A stretch of DNA of 64,000 nt from Coix lacryma-jobi var. lacryma-jobi (Eukaryota; Streptophyta; Magnoliopsida; Poales; Poaceae). Location of the stretch: positions 111,378,680-111,442,679 of the forward strand of contig CM019831.1 in assembly GCA_009763385.1 (NCBI GenBank), in the 5' to 3' direction. Below the pieces are notes generated by a model. The model had not been told where the DNA came from, did no database searches, and saw only the letters and a list, made by a program, of their open reading frames with translations. Of this stretch, positions 1 through 10,076 are shown in pieces (position 1 is the first letter of the stretch; every line of letters begins with the position of its first letter). The translations under genes were made by a program, and so were the position numbers.

Positions 1-398
1 GAATCAACTTGTTCTTTGATGTGAGGGGAACATTTCGACCGGAGGAATTCATCCCTACCCTCACGAACAAGTAGATCGAGCCGAAATCGTTTTCGTTCTT
101 CGTTCTTCCCCTTTTACGGTGTTCTTTGGATTTCTCATGGTTGAGTTGGGTTGAAGCAATGATATCCTAGGATTAGCTTCCCAACACGTAGAAGAACACT
201 TGGGAGAAGTTTGGTTGCAGCCCCATTCGATTTGGTGAAGATCCAATCGATTTTGTGTTTGAACCGAGGCGTTTTTGGGGTCTCTGGTTAGTGGCGGACT
301 GTCCGGCCCCCCAGTGGCGGACTGTCCGGCCATCGGGTTCGGCCAGACCAGAACAGCGCAGCGCGCACTGCTCACGGTCACTTTGACCGGCGGACAGT
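1..398 (+). repeat. Element B 5' LTR, first visible part
   Basis: Matches 20177-20574 in the complete 3' LTR with a few substitutions. It is the LTR part downstream of the promoter (R/U5), and carries GGCGGACTGTCCGG palindromes at about 291-335. It breaks at 398, inside a CGGACAGTCCG palindrome, where element A inserted. Bases 394-398 (ACAGT) are the left copy of the target duplication of A. Confidence 0.9.
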
Positions 399-669
399 TG
401 AAGGACCGAGAAGCTAACCGAAAGCGACCAGAGGGGGGGGTGAATGGGAGCTTCAAAATTTCCTTACGGAAACTAGATGCCACTGTCCCAAAATCGACCC
501 CAAGAGCGAACCCTAGAGCTTGCTAATGTCCACGACCCTATATGTAGGGTGGATGCTTCCTAGAAGCACAGCGAGACACTAGACATCTCTAGAAAGCCAA
601 CGCAAAAGACGGAAATCAATTCCGACAACGAACGAGCGAACCGCGGACGAAGCGGTGCGAAACCAGTCG

Positions 670-945
670 CATCGGACGCTGGCCTGCGTCCGATGCCAGA
701 CCACCGGAAGCGTCCGATGCAGACTGGACGGTTCTGGAACCTTACTGTTCCACCATCGGACGCTGTGAACAGTAATCACCCAGCGTCCGATGCAAAGGCT
801 CCGGCGCGTCCGATGGACAACGGACGCGTCCGATGCCTAGCGTCCGATGCAAACTAAAACGCCGAAAACGTGACACGCGTCACCGGAGCGTCCGATGCTA
901 GGGACCCTAGCGTCCGATGCTCCCGTGATAGCGTCCGATGCTCCC
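670..945. repeat. GCGTCCGATGC word array in the A 3' LTR (second copy about 10347-10622)
   Basis: About eleven copies of GCGTCCGATGC or its complement GCATCGGACGC within 280 bp, some as head-to-head pairs. In the LTR layout this part lies downstream of the promoter, so it would be in the transcript leader. The same positions in B, E and F hold a different word, CGGACAGTCCG. Confidence 0.85.
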
Positions 946-1740
946 GAAAACAGCGCAGTTCTTTGATGATTCAACCCGATCTCCTCTAAATCAAAAGCTC
1001 TAGGCCTCGGATTCGATCTGAGGGGTCACAAGGATGTTAGTGAGCTATCTCTAAGAGATCATGGCTCGAACCTAACTCCAAATCGGTGAATCAAGAAATT
1101 TCGGGGCATGGAGGCAAGAACGCAATCCAAAACGAAAATCGATCGATCTCCTAGACCGTGAGGTTAGAGTTTAATTCCTTCGGTGGAAAGGAGAGCCTCA
1201 CGATCTAGAACAACTTGGTTCAAACGGTTTTGCAAAAGATGAACCGAGCAAAGAGATCAAGCGACGGGAAAATCGTGGAGAAAAAGGATTCCGCGAAGAA
1301 CACAGAGAAAACGCGAATCACAGCCACGAACTTGAATTAAGGACGCAAATCAAGTCATCGATCTGTGCTCCAAGGTGAGGATACGGCCTCACTTCCTCAA
1401 ATCAACAGTACACAGAGTGGAGTCTCTCTGCGGATCTCAACTAGCTAGAGCAGGGGATGGGAGAGTGGAAACCCTAGGTGCTAGGAAGCAAATGACTGCG
1501 CTAACTGAGATTGAGATAGGGAGGAGGGTGTCTCCCCTGGACTACTTATACTAACCTAGCCTAAGTCTATTTCCTACTCTACCCCTCACTACTGTATTTA
1601 CAGAGCGGACCAGCCTAACCCTAAGGCTATTCTAGTCCACCCGCTGGTGGTAGGTAGATCCGACGGCCACGCCCGCACGGTCTTCCGCGTCGCCTCCACG
1701 CAACCTTCAGATCGCCGCCACGTGCCGCCACCACTCTGCA

Positions 1741-2034
1741 CCCCCGGTTTTGCGGCCCAAACCGGGAAACCAGCCTTTTCCATCAGCCCCCCGGTTTTGA
1801 GGCCCAAACCGGGAAACCAGCCTCCAGCCCGAGTTTTGTGGCCCAAACTCGGAAACCCTCAGCGCCCGAGTTTTGAGGCCCAAACTCGGAAACCGGCCCA
1901 CGCCCAGGTTTTGAGGCTCAACCTGGAAACCGTCACGCCCAGGTTTTGTGGCTCAACCTGGAAACCCAGCACCCAGGTTTTGAGGCCCAAACCTGGAAAC
2001 CGTCCACCGTTGGTTTTTCCCGGGCTCTACCAAC
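1741..2034 (-). repeat. Tandem inverted-repeat (hairpin) array, A 3' LTR (second copy 11418-11711)
   Basis: Eight units of about 25 bases, each spaced by roughly 10. Each has a 5-8 base left arm, a loop like TGAGGCCC, and the matching right arm. Arms differ between units but stay complementary: CCGGTTT/AAACCGG, CGAGTTT/AAACTCG, CCAGGTTT/AAACCTGG, CCAGGTT/AACCTGG and GTTGGT/ACCAAC. It lies upstream of the TATA-like site in the LTR, so in U3. Equivalent arrays are in every other Sirevirus LTR of the window. Confidence 0.85.
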
Positions 2035-2402
2035 AAACCGGCGTCGTAGAGGGGATGCACCGCCTGTGCACCCCTTCCACCGACATGATCGCACTTCTCC
2101 GCTTGTCGCTGTCGCAGGCTGCCAGCCACCACAGCTGATCCTCCGGCCTCCAGTCCATCAGTCCAAGTCCACGTCCGCCCTTCACCGTCCGATACATCGG
2201 CATGGCACGTCCGCCGCACGGCACGCCCATCCTTCATCGCGCCCGGTCCGTCGGCACGGCACGTCGCAACTTGACCTTCACCCGCCATTGATCACTGTCT
2301 CCGTGCTCGACACCTGCACAACACAAGCCAAAGAACATGCGCATCATCTCCGTTGACAATCACTCATCACACAGAGACTCGGCATACACCCATGTATCCG
2401 CA

Positions 2403-2416
2403 ATCTCCCCCTTGAT
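2403..2416 (-). promoter_or_regulatory. Element A polypurine tract (plus-strand primer)
   Basis: Directly next to the 3' LTR. In the sense direction it reads CATCAAGGGGGAGAT before the LTR terminus. Further copies of the CCCCCT core are at about 2888, 2934, 2981 and 3049, the multiple-tract arrangement known from Sireviruses. Confidence 0.85.
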
Positions 2417-2549
2417 GAGTGCATTGTCAACTCCACAACAAAACATGAATAAGAAGAAGGAGGTAGGAAGGAGTGAGAAGAGAAAAACCCAACCAAATGA
2501 CCCAAAAGCCTAACAAAAGCCAAAGAAGGTCAAGTGGATGAAGCGAAAA

Positions 2550-2891
2550 CTTGGTCCCCAAAGACATGGGCAACGGCTCGACGCAACCAAGCAAAGCAAA
2601 GCTAGCCCTCAAGAAGAGGTAGAACAGGCTCAACACCGCTAGCAGATACCAATTGAAGATCGGAGGACAACAGAAGCAAAATGCTAGTCCCTCAAGATAG
2701 AGGCACAGAGGCTCAACACAACTAGCAAGAAAATCACTCCGAACCAATTGGAAATCAACCCAAACCAAATGGGAAAGCACACCAGACGATACCAATTGAA
2801 AGCCAAATGAAACAAGCTTATGAAAGCTCATGAAAAGCTAGGAACGTTTGCTAGTCCCTCAAGACAGAGGCAACGGCTCAACACAACTAGC
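2550..2891 (-). repeat. Four copies of a ~43-nt two-stem motif in the A 3' non-coding region
   Basis: Copies at 2550-2591, 2601-2643, 2683-2726 and 2850-2891. In the sense direction each has an outer stem (CTAGT/ACTAG, or CTTGGTT/GACCAAG), a conserved single-stranded part like GTTGAGCCGTTG, and an inner hairpin closed by CCTC/GAGG or CCCA/TGGG around TGTCTT. Motifs like TTCAATTGGTATCG, resembling the LTR/primer-binding-site junction, lie next to them at about 2646-2664, 2740-2756 and 2795-2812. Confidence 0.75.
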
Positions 2892-4086
2892 AAACTCCCC
2901 CTCGACAAATGCAAGCAACTAGGACAAATGATTCTCCCCTTAGTTGATCAACACAGGAGCATATGATTTGCATAAATTTCTCCCCCTAGTTGAAAATGCA
3001 CTTATCAAGGCCAAAAGGTATCGGAGAAGCAATTCGCTTCACATAAACTCCCCCTAAACACAAGATCTCCTTCCAAAATGCACATGAAGTCAAAATGCAA
3101 GTTAGGAGCTTCAAGTATATAGGCAAAAGAGTGCAAAGAGGCTCTAATCAGTATAGCTCCAACATCTCAATTAAGCACTCAATTAGCAAAGGCTCAGACT
3201 GATCACTTATACGAAATATGAAGCATATGAGCATGTGCAGTTTTAAGCCAAAAGGATAGTCACCATCAAAATAGTACTAGACATGTATAGAAGGAATCCA
3301 AACAAGTGCTAAGCATATATACAAGGTGAACTACCCCTAGCAAAGTTCAATCATCATGCATAGGAATGAAGCATATACTTGTGATTTCAAATTCATATCG
3401 GAGTTGCAGCGGTAAAAGAATTCACAAGTTCATTTTTAGCATGTGATTGCGAGAGGTTGAAAGCTTGTCATCGCCTAACTTTTCAACCGTGCGAAGCCTA
3501 TGCCGAAGCAATCAGAAGCTTAAAGCAACGGTTTCGGTCATACACTACATGGCTCAAGTTTAACTCAAAGTGCAATGAGAAACAGTCTCAATACCATGAG
3601 GTGTTGACAAGCAATCCCATCTCGATCTTTTCAATTCAACAATACTTGGTTCAGATTTTAAGCAAGTTATGAACAACCAAGCAAGTGAATGACTCAGAAC
3701 TAGAGACATAGCAACCTAGCATATATGAAAAGCAGGAATGGACTCAACACACCCTACACATGCTAGTTGCATATCTCAATGGTGAACATTTTCAGATTTA
3801 TATACATTAGGCATAATTCACCATTCCAAAAAATAGCTCGCTCATAACATGTAACAGTGATCAGAAAGAGCATAAGCTACAAGCATCATCATAAGTATCG
3901 GAGCAATACTAACAAGAGCATAATTACATTCTAGTGAATATAGACATGAAGCTCAGAATGTAAATGCGTATGCCCGACACAAAACTGAAAGAAAGAAGGT
4001 ACCAAATGGAAAGACTCAAGAAACTCAAAAGAAAAGATCCTCAAAATAAAAGAGTCAGTCTGTACATCTCAAAATGCTTCCCCCAT
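2892..4086 (-). other. Element A 3' non-coding region, conserved Sirevirus block
   Basis: No convincing ORF. The block resembles 16200-17150 in B, 43840-44720 in E and 50000-50930 in F. Shared landmarks in the sense direction include a piece around ACTACCCCTAGCAAAGTTCA, the string GATTGCGAGAGGTTGAAAG on the plus strand, and a stretch around TAGCAACCTAGCATATATG. Conservation across diverged copies suggests a structural or regulatory role, but none is demonstrated. Confidence 0.7.
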
Positions 4087-7000
4087 CTAAAAGGGGAAAC
4101 ACACACCAAGCTCACCCCTCAACCTATTAAAGGTTGATTCGTCTAAAGGCTTGGTGAAAATATCAGCCAATTGGTGATGAGTATCGACATGGCGAAGGTC
4201 GATATCACCCTTCTCCTGGTGGTCTCGCAAGAAATGAAAGCGCACATCAATGTGTTTGGTTTTCGAGTGAAGCACAGGGTTCTTAGCAACGCTAATGGCA
4301 CTCGTGCTGTCACAAAGCAAAGGAACTCGAGTAAAGCTCAAACCAAAATCACGCAAAGTGGCCATCATCCAGAGTAACTGGGAACAGCAGCTAGCCGCAG
4401 CAACATATTCAGCCTCCGTGGTAGACTGAGCGACACTAGACTGCTTGCGAGAAGACCACGACACAAGAGAAGATCCAATAAACTGGCAAGTCCCTGAGGT
4501 GGACTTGCGCTCAATGCGACAACCAGCAAAATCGGCATCGGAATAACCGCAAAGCGAGAGAGTGGAGGAAGCAGAATACCAAATCCCGAACTCAGGCGTG
4601 AAACGAAGGTACCTGAATATGCGCTTCACCGCCTGACGGTGAGAAGTGCGTGGCGAAGCCTGAAAGCGCGCGCACAAGCACACGGCGAACTGAATGTCCG
4701 GCCGTGTCGCCGTCAGGTAGAGCAGCGATCCAATCATGCTGCGGTACTCCTTCTGGTCCACTGCTTCTCCATCCGTGTCGGCATCCAGGGCAGTCGTCGT
4801 CGACATGGGCGTCGGAAGAGGCTTGGCCTCACCCATGTCAAACCGCTTCAGCAAGTCCCTTGTGTACTTGCCCTGGTGCACAAACGTCCCCTCTCGGGAT
4901 TGCTTAATTTGCAACCCGAGAAAGAAAGTCAGCTCGCCCATCATGCTCATCTCGAACTCCCTGCTCATAGTATCTGCAAACTTGGCAACCAAAGCGTGAG
5001 AAGAACCACCGAAAATGATATCATCCACGTAAATTTGGACCAAGAGAGTATCTTTGCCTTGCTTGAGGAGAAAGAGCGTTTTATCTACACATCCCATTTT
5101 AAAACCCTTAGCTAGCAAAAAGGTTTTTAATCTCTCATACCAGGCTCTAGGGGCTTGTTTCAAACCATACAAAGCTTTGTGGAGTTTAAAGACATGGTTT
5201 GGAAACTTGGGATTTTCAAAACCGGGGGGTTGCTGGACATAGACCTCCTCCTCAATATAGCCGTTTAAGAAGGCACTCTTGACATCCATTTGAAAAAGTT
5301 TGAAACCCATGGATGCAGCATAAGCCAAGAGTATCCTAATAGCCTCCAAACGAGCTACAGGAGCGAAGGTCTCCTCATAATCTATCCCCTCCTTCTGACT
5401 ATAACCCTTCGCTACAAGCCGGGCCTTGTTTCTCACAATGTGGCCCTCCTCTCCTTGCTTGTTTTTAAATACCCATTTTGTCCCAATAGGTTTACAGTCA
5501 GGAGGTGGTGGCACTAGAACCCAAACCCGATTTCGCTCAAAGTTCTCTAGCTCCTCATGCATGGCATTGACCCAATCCGGATCCGTCAATGCGTGTCCAA
5601 CATCTCGGGGCTCAAAAGACGCAACAAAAGCAGAATGAGCAAAGTGCGAGATGTGCTGTGACCTGGAGCGAGTAACTCGCTCGTCGATGTCGCCGATCAT
5701 CTGTTCAGGGGGGTGCTGACGCTGGATGTGTCGTGGCGCCTCCCGGGAGGAAGTAACCTCCCCCTCAACAGTAGCTGGTTCCACCCCGGGTACAAAAGGT
5801 ACCGCGCGAGGTGGATCCCACGGCCCCCAGGAAGAAGACGTCTCGGGGCCACGGGTCGTCGTCGAAGCCGCTCCCGGCGGCGCGGCAGGCGGAGGGGGTG
5901 CTGGATCATCTATACCTTCAGCACCCTCTTCCTCGTCATCGAAAAGAGGCTCTCCAACCTCGTGATCACCTGCACGCTCAAAACGAGAAGAAGGAGAAAC
6001 AAGAGTCTCGTCGAAGGTGACATCTGATGTCTCCATGACTCGGTTAGTGTCAAGGTTAAGTACACGATAAGCTCGAGTGTGAGTGCCATAACCCAAAAAC
6101 ACACCGTCAGAAGAACGAGACTCAAACTTGTCTAGGTTGCCTTTTTTCAATATAAAACAGTGGCAACCAAAGACTCTAAAATAACTCACCTTGGGCTGGC
6201 GACCAAAACGCAACTCATAAGAGGTCTTCTTCAAAAACACTCTCAGAAAAATGCGATTCGAAATATAGCATGCAGTGTTCATAGCTTCGGCCCAATAGCG
6301 CCTAGGAGTCCTATGCTCATCAAGCATCGTCCTGGCCATCTCAACAAGGGTCCGATTCTTCCTCTCTACAACACCATTTTGGGGTGGTGTATAGGGAGAA
6401 GAAAACTGATGCTCCAAACCAAGGCGTTTACAAAACTTCTCAAAATCCGAATTTTTAAACTCGGAACCATTATCACTTCTAATCGCTCGCATCGAGTTCA
6501 AAGGGAACTCGTTCTGAAGACGCAAAATCAGATCGCGAGCGAAGGAGAATGTCTCGGACTTCTCAACTAAAAAGAAGACCCACGAATACCTCGAAAAGTC
6601 GTCAACAATAACAAGCACATACCACTTCCCACCAACCGAGCTCACCCGAGCCGGACCAACAAGGTCCATATGCAAAAGCTCTCCGGGGTGCGAGGTCATA
6701 ACCTTGGTCAAAGGATGGTGGGGAGCAGCAACCATCTTTCCATGCCGGCAAGCATGGCAAACTAGATCCTTCTCCAACGAAAGCTTGGGCAATCCTCGGA
6801 TTAAGCCAAGTGAGCTAAGTCTTGCAAGCAAGTCAAAACTCAGGTGACCGAGCCTCCTATGCCACTTCCAAAGATCAGAAGAAGAAGGACTAGCCAAAAG
6901 ACAGCGAGAAGATCCAAACGACTTTGAGAAATTCGCGCGAAAGACATTCCCAAAGGGTGAAATCAGACATACAAGATCACCCTGAGGATCTAAGATCCGG

Positions 7001-7281
7001 CTAAGGTTCGGTTTGAAACGAATCTCATAGCCTTCACGAAAAAGTTGCGAAACAGAAAGCAAGTTAAAATGCAGGTTAGAAACAAGAGCAACCTCGCGCA
7101 ACACAAAGTGCTCATTAACCCGCACTGCACCAACGGACAATACCTTGCCCTTACCTTTGTCGCCGAAGGTTATGTACTCCTTTCCGGCGACCGGACTATG
7201 GCTGGAGAACCATTTGGCATTTCCGGTCATGTGCCTCGAGCAACCGGAATCCACAAGCCAAATGTCCTCCAACCGCTCCTC
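4087..7281 (-). CDS. pol: Element A pol: protease, integrase, reverse transcriptase, RNase H
   Basis: An open frame of about 1064 codons. Counting from the TTG at 7272: protease active site DSG around residues 8-10; integrase zinc finger H138, H143, C172, C175; integrase D203, D267 and E303; reverse transcriptase YVDD near 745-750; RNase H with DADFAGC near 910 and TEAEYVAAA near 950; terminal GVCFPF. This is the enzyme set that copies element RNA and inserts the DNA. The frame is -1 relative to gag. The natural ATG overlaps the gag stop as TGATG (7289-7285), but the next codon is TAG (7284-7282), so the open stretch begins only at 7281. In F the same codon is CAA, so CAG to TAG decay is likely. 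Expression would need readthrough or a later start. Confidence 0.93.
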   Translation of the reverse strand, partial: EERLEDIWLVDSGCSRHMTGNAKWFSSHSPVAGKEYITFGDKGKGKVLSVGAVRVNEHFVLREVALVSNLHFNLLSVSQLFREGYEIRFKPNLSRILDPQGDLVCLISPFGNVFRANFSKSFGSSRCLLASPSSSDLWKWHRRLGHLSFDLLARLSSLGLIRGLPKLSLEKDLVCHACRHGKMVAAPHHPLTKVMTSHPGELLHMDLVGPARVSSVGGKWYVLVIVDDFSRYSWVFFLVEKSETFSFARDLILRLQNEFPLNSMRAIRSDNGSEFKNSDFEKFCKRLGLEHQFSSPYTPPQNGVVERKNRTLVEMARTMLDEHRTPRRYWAEAMNTACYISNRIFLRVFLKKTSYELRFGRQPKVSYFRVFGCHCFILKKGNLDKFESRSSDGVFLGYGTHTRAYRVLNLDTNRVMETSDVTFDETLVSPSSRFERAGDHEVGEPLFDDEEEGAEGIDDPAPPPPAAPPGAASTTTRGPETSSSWGPWDPPRAVPFVPGVEPATVEGEVTSSREAPRHIQRQHPPEQMIGDIDERVTRSRSQHISHFAHSAFVASFEPRDVGHALTDPDWVNAMHEELENFERNRVWVLVPPPPDCKPIGTKWVFKNKQGEEGHIVRNKARLVAKGYSQKEGIDYEETFAPVARLEAIRILLAYAASMGFKLFQMDVKSAFLNGYIEEEVYVQQPPGFENPKFPNHVFKLHKALYGLKQAPRAWYERLKTFLLAKGFKMGCVDKTLFLLKQGKDTLLVQIYVDDIIFGGSSHALVAKFADTMSREFEMSMMGELTFFLGLQIKQSREGTFVHQGKYTRDLLKRFDMGEAKPLPTPMSTTTALDADTDGEAVDQKEYRSMIGSLLYLTATRPDIQFAVCLCARFQASPRTSHRQAVKRIFRYLRFTPEFGIWYSASSTLSLCGYSDADFAGCRIERKSTSGTCQFIGSSLVSWSSRKQSSVAQSTTEAEYVAAASCCSQLLWMMATLRDFGLSFTRVPLLCDSTSAISVAKNPVLHSKTKHIDVRFHFLRDHQEKGDIDLRHVDTHHQLADIFTKPLDESTFNRLRGELGVCFPF

Positions 7282-7286
7282 CTACA

Positions 7287-10013
7287 TCAATAAAAAGACA
7301 TAGGGTGAACATACGGTCCAACACTGGGGTTAGTAAGATAAGAAGGAAACCAGTGTTGGGCCGGCTGCTCAAAAGAACGGTCAGTGTAAAAACCAACCTG
7401 TCTAGGGGGATAGCGATCACCACGCACAGGAAAACGTGGTCCGCTGGGGAAGAAGCGCTTACCGCGAAACTCTACCTGCGGTGGGACAAAGCGCTCAACA
7501 AAGCCTCCGCCACGGGGTCCGTTACCTGCAAAAGCAGGACCCCGTCGGGCACGCTCTCTACGAGGTCTACGCCTAGGAGCCTGCTGCTCAACTCTAGCGT
7601 CTCTCCTCGGAGCTCTCTCCTGCCTAGGCCTCACAAACTGAGGTGCTCTACCTCTAGGCCTAGTCTCCCTCCTAGGGGCTCTCTCCTGCTGCCTAGGCTG
7701 GGTATGCTTCCCTCCAGACCTAGCAGCTCTCCCTTGAGGCTTCGGAGCATGTCCACCACGAGCTGGGTGAAACATGTCCGGGTTCTGCATCTCCCTAGCA
7801 CGGCGCGCCTCTCTCCTGCGCCTAAAGCAGAACTCACTCAGGTGACCATCCCGCCCACAAAAGTCACACTGAAACCTCACCGCGCGCAAAGGGGGTTGTT
7901 GGTTTGCAGGGATGTGGGTATGGTTCACCTTGCCCTTGCCCTTCTGTGGCAACTCCTCTCGGATGGGTGGCATTGTGTCAAGCTTGTTCTTTAGGTGATT
8001 GGGCTTGGGTTGCCATTGTGGATTCTTGGGTGGAGCCTTGGGGGGTTCAACTACAACTCCATCCTTGGTGACAGGCTTGGCAGGCTCTTTGGGTGGAAGC
8101 TTGGTTAGTTTGGGAGTAATGGTGGAGTTGGGCTTCTCACAGGGGTTCAGACCACTAGACTCTCCAATCTTACCAAAAGCTGAAAGATCAACACTCTGGC
8201 CAAGACCTACACCAGGAGCCCCAGCAGCTCGCTTGAATTGGGAGATCATCATCCCGAGCTGAGGCTCACCACAAGACACCCATGACAAGACGGTCCGAAG
8301 GTATGTGTTTTCCTCCTCGGTACGCATCTTGTCATGCCTCACATTGGCCATCTCCTGCTCCAGGCCCTCACACAAAGCACACCTCTTGACACAAGTGCTA
8401 TCCGAGCCGGCCTTCTCAAAAGACTCAAGCTTGGCATTCTTCTCTGCCAACTCGGATTGCAAGACAGGACAAGTCTTGCACGCACCCAACAGCTGCGGTC
8501 TAGCTCGGAGCTCATCCACCTCATCTACCAGCGCAGCATGCTTACTCCTCAGAGTGAGAAGATCCGTCATGTGCGCGGTGCAACTCTCGCACTCCAACTC
8601 CTCCGACACAACCACGGTGGACCGAGCGAACTCAAGCTCCTTCACCGTGTCCTCCCACTTCTGCCTAAACTCCTTGCGCTCTCTAGCGGCACGCCTAAGC
8701 AACTTATCTTGGCTAAGGAGGGCAGCAGTCAACTTCTCAACCTCGGAGGAAAGCTCGTCGTAGGTGAGAGATACCTGGGAGGTGTCGTCGTCGTCGTCGT
8801 TCCGAGGTGTGTGCTCCAGCTCGCCACCGACCTCATCTCCGAGCGCCATGGTACACAGGCCTTCGTCGCCGGCGAAGAAGCATAAGCCGTTGAACGTGTC
8901 CTCCAGCTTCTTCTTCTCGGACTCGTCATCACTCGATCGAGCGGAGTCGTCATCCGAGCCGTCGACGTCGCTGAGCGTGGCGAAGAACGCACGCTGCTCA
9001 GCCTGCTGCTTCTCCAAGTACTTCTTCTTGATGTACTCCTTGTCGAAGCCGCCCCGCTTCTTGTGCCTTGGGGGAACGTGCTTCTCCTTGTACTTGGAGT
9101 CGCGCCTGTGGCCGTGATCGCCCTTCCCAAGATGCTTGTTCTTCTTCTTGGGGCAGTCGGCGATGAAGTGGTCGGGGTCGCCGCACTCGTAGCATCCGGC
9201 GCGTCCTCCTCCACGACGGCGGTTCATGCGGTTATTGTGAAACCGCGAGAACCGGTTGGCCAGCAAAGCCAACTCGTCGTCTCCCAACGTCTCCAGCTGG
9301 TCCTCTGTAACAGAAAAGAGACAGGAAAGAGCAAAGCCAGCTGAAGGGTTAGAGGAAGAGCCGGAAACCAAAGCCATGGACGGGCGAGAAGGATTTTCGA
9401 AAGAAGCCCTCGCCATAGCATCGATCTCACTGGACTTGAGCTTACTGAAGAGCTCGTCGCAGGTGAGGGTATCATAGTTAGGTGATTCGATGATCGCCTG
9501 AACCTTGGAATCCCACACCGAACGGTCAAGAGTGTGCAAAAGCTTCAAAGCACGCTCATGATCGTCAAAAGGCAACTGCTCTCTGTTAGCCCTCATCCTG
9601 TTGACTATCACCTGAAAGCGAGCGAATAAACTTTCTATGCTCTCGCCAGGTTGATGTCTAAAGTTCTCATACTCTCGCTTGAACGACTCGTAGAGTCGGG
9701 TTTTGACTTGAGAGGTGCCCTCATGGAAACGCATGAGAGTGTCCCAGATCTCCCGAGCCGTAGCGAGGTGAGAAACACGATCAAACTCACCCATGCTCAA
9801 ACAAGAGAAAAGAGCATTACGGGCTCGGCTATTGGCATCGTGCTCATCGATTTGCTGTTGAGTCACACGAGCAGCCAAGACCACGTAATCGGGGGAGTTG
9901 CAAATATCCTAGATAGAAGCGCCCAGACTCTGCAGATAGGCCGACATACGTATCTTCCAATACGCATAGTTCGTCCCATCGAAAAACGGCGGTTTGCCCA
10001 CGCCGCGATCCAT
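7287..10013 (-). pseudogene. gag: Element A gag, one nonsense codon (nucleocapsid/capsid protein)
   Basis: The start is ATG at 10013-10011, matching the E and F gag starts. A TAG at 9911-9909 replaces a tryptophan codon (TGG in E), so only 34 codons precede the stop. The rest is open for 865 codons from 9884. It has the N-terminal UBN2-like capsid region, a CCHC knuckle in CYECGDPDHFIADC, an acidic and coiled-coil middle with CxxC pairs, a second knuckle in CDFCGRDGHLSEFC, and an Arg/Gly/Pro-rich tail. GAG packages the element RNA in virus-like particles. The stop is TGA at 7289-7287, overlapping the pol ATG. Confidence 0.9.
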
Positions 10014-10062
10014 GTCGCCTTCGGTGGATCTGGAACCGGCTAAGGTGGAAGATCCTTAACCC

Positions 10063-10074
10063 GCTCCGATACCA
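10063..10074 (-). promoter_or_regulatory. Element A primer-binding site (initiator tRNA-Met)
   Basis: The sense strand reads TGGTATCGGAGC two bases after the 5' LTR end. It is complementary to the 3' end of initiator tRNA-Met with one mismatch to the usual TGGTATCAGAGC. Confidence 0.9.
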
Positions 10075-10076
10075 AT

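Larger units (their letters stand above)
399..2402 (-). repeat. Element A 3' LTR
   Basis: Direct copy of 10077-12079. It holds a GCGTCCGATGC-type array (about 670-945), a TATA-like site near 1545-1553, and the tandem inverted-repeat array (1741-2034). It begins with the conserved Sirevirus LTR edge: TGAAGGACCG, then CGACCAGAGG, a G-run, and TGAATGGGAGC. Confidence 0.95.

Noticed and set aside
420..440. G-run at LTR starts (7-12 G, also 10108, 47498, 57100, 60660) as a G-quadruplex
   Set aside because: A single G-run per LTR does not make an intramolecular quadruplex. Length changes look like homopolymer slippage.
1647..2356. Repetitive ORFs with FEAQTxKP repeats, also at 11324, 19399, 48727 and 62515
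   Set aside because: They read through the hairpin arrays in several frames and both strands. The periodicity comes from the DNA inverted repeats, not from a protein.
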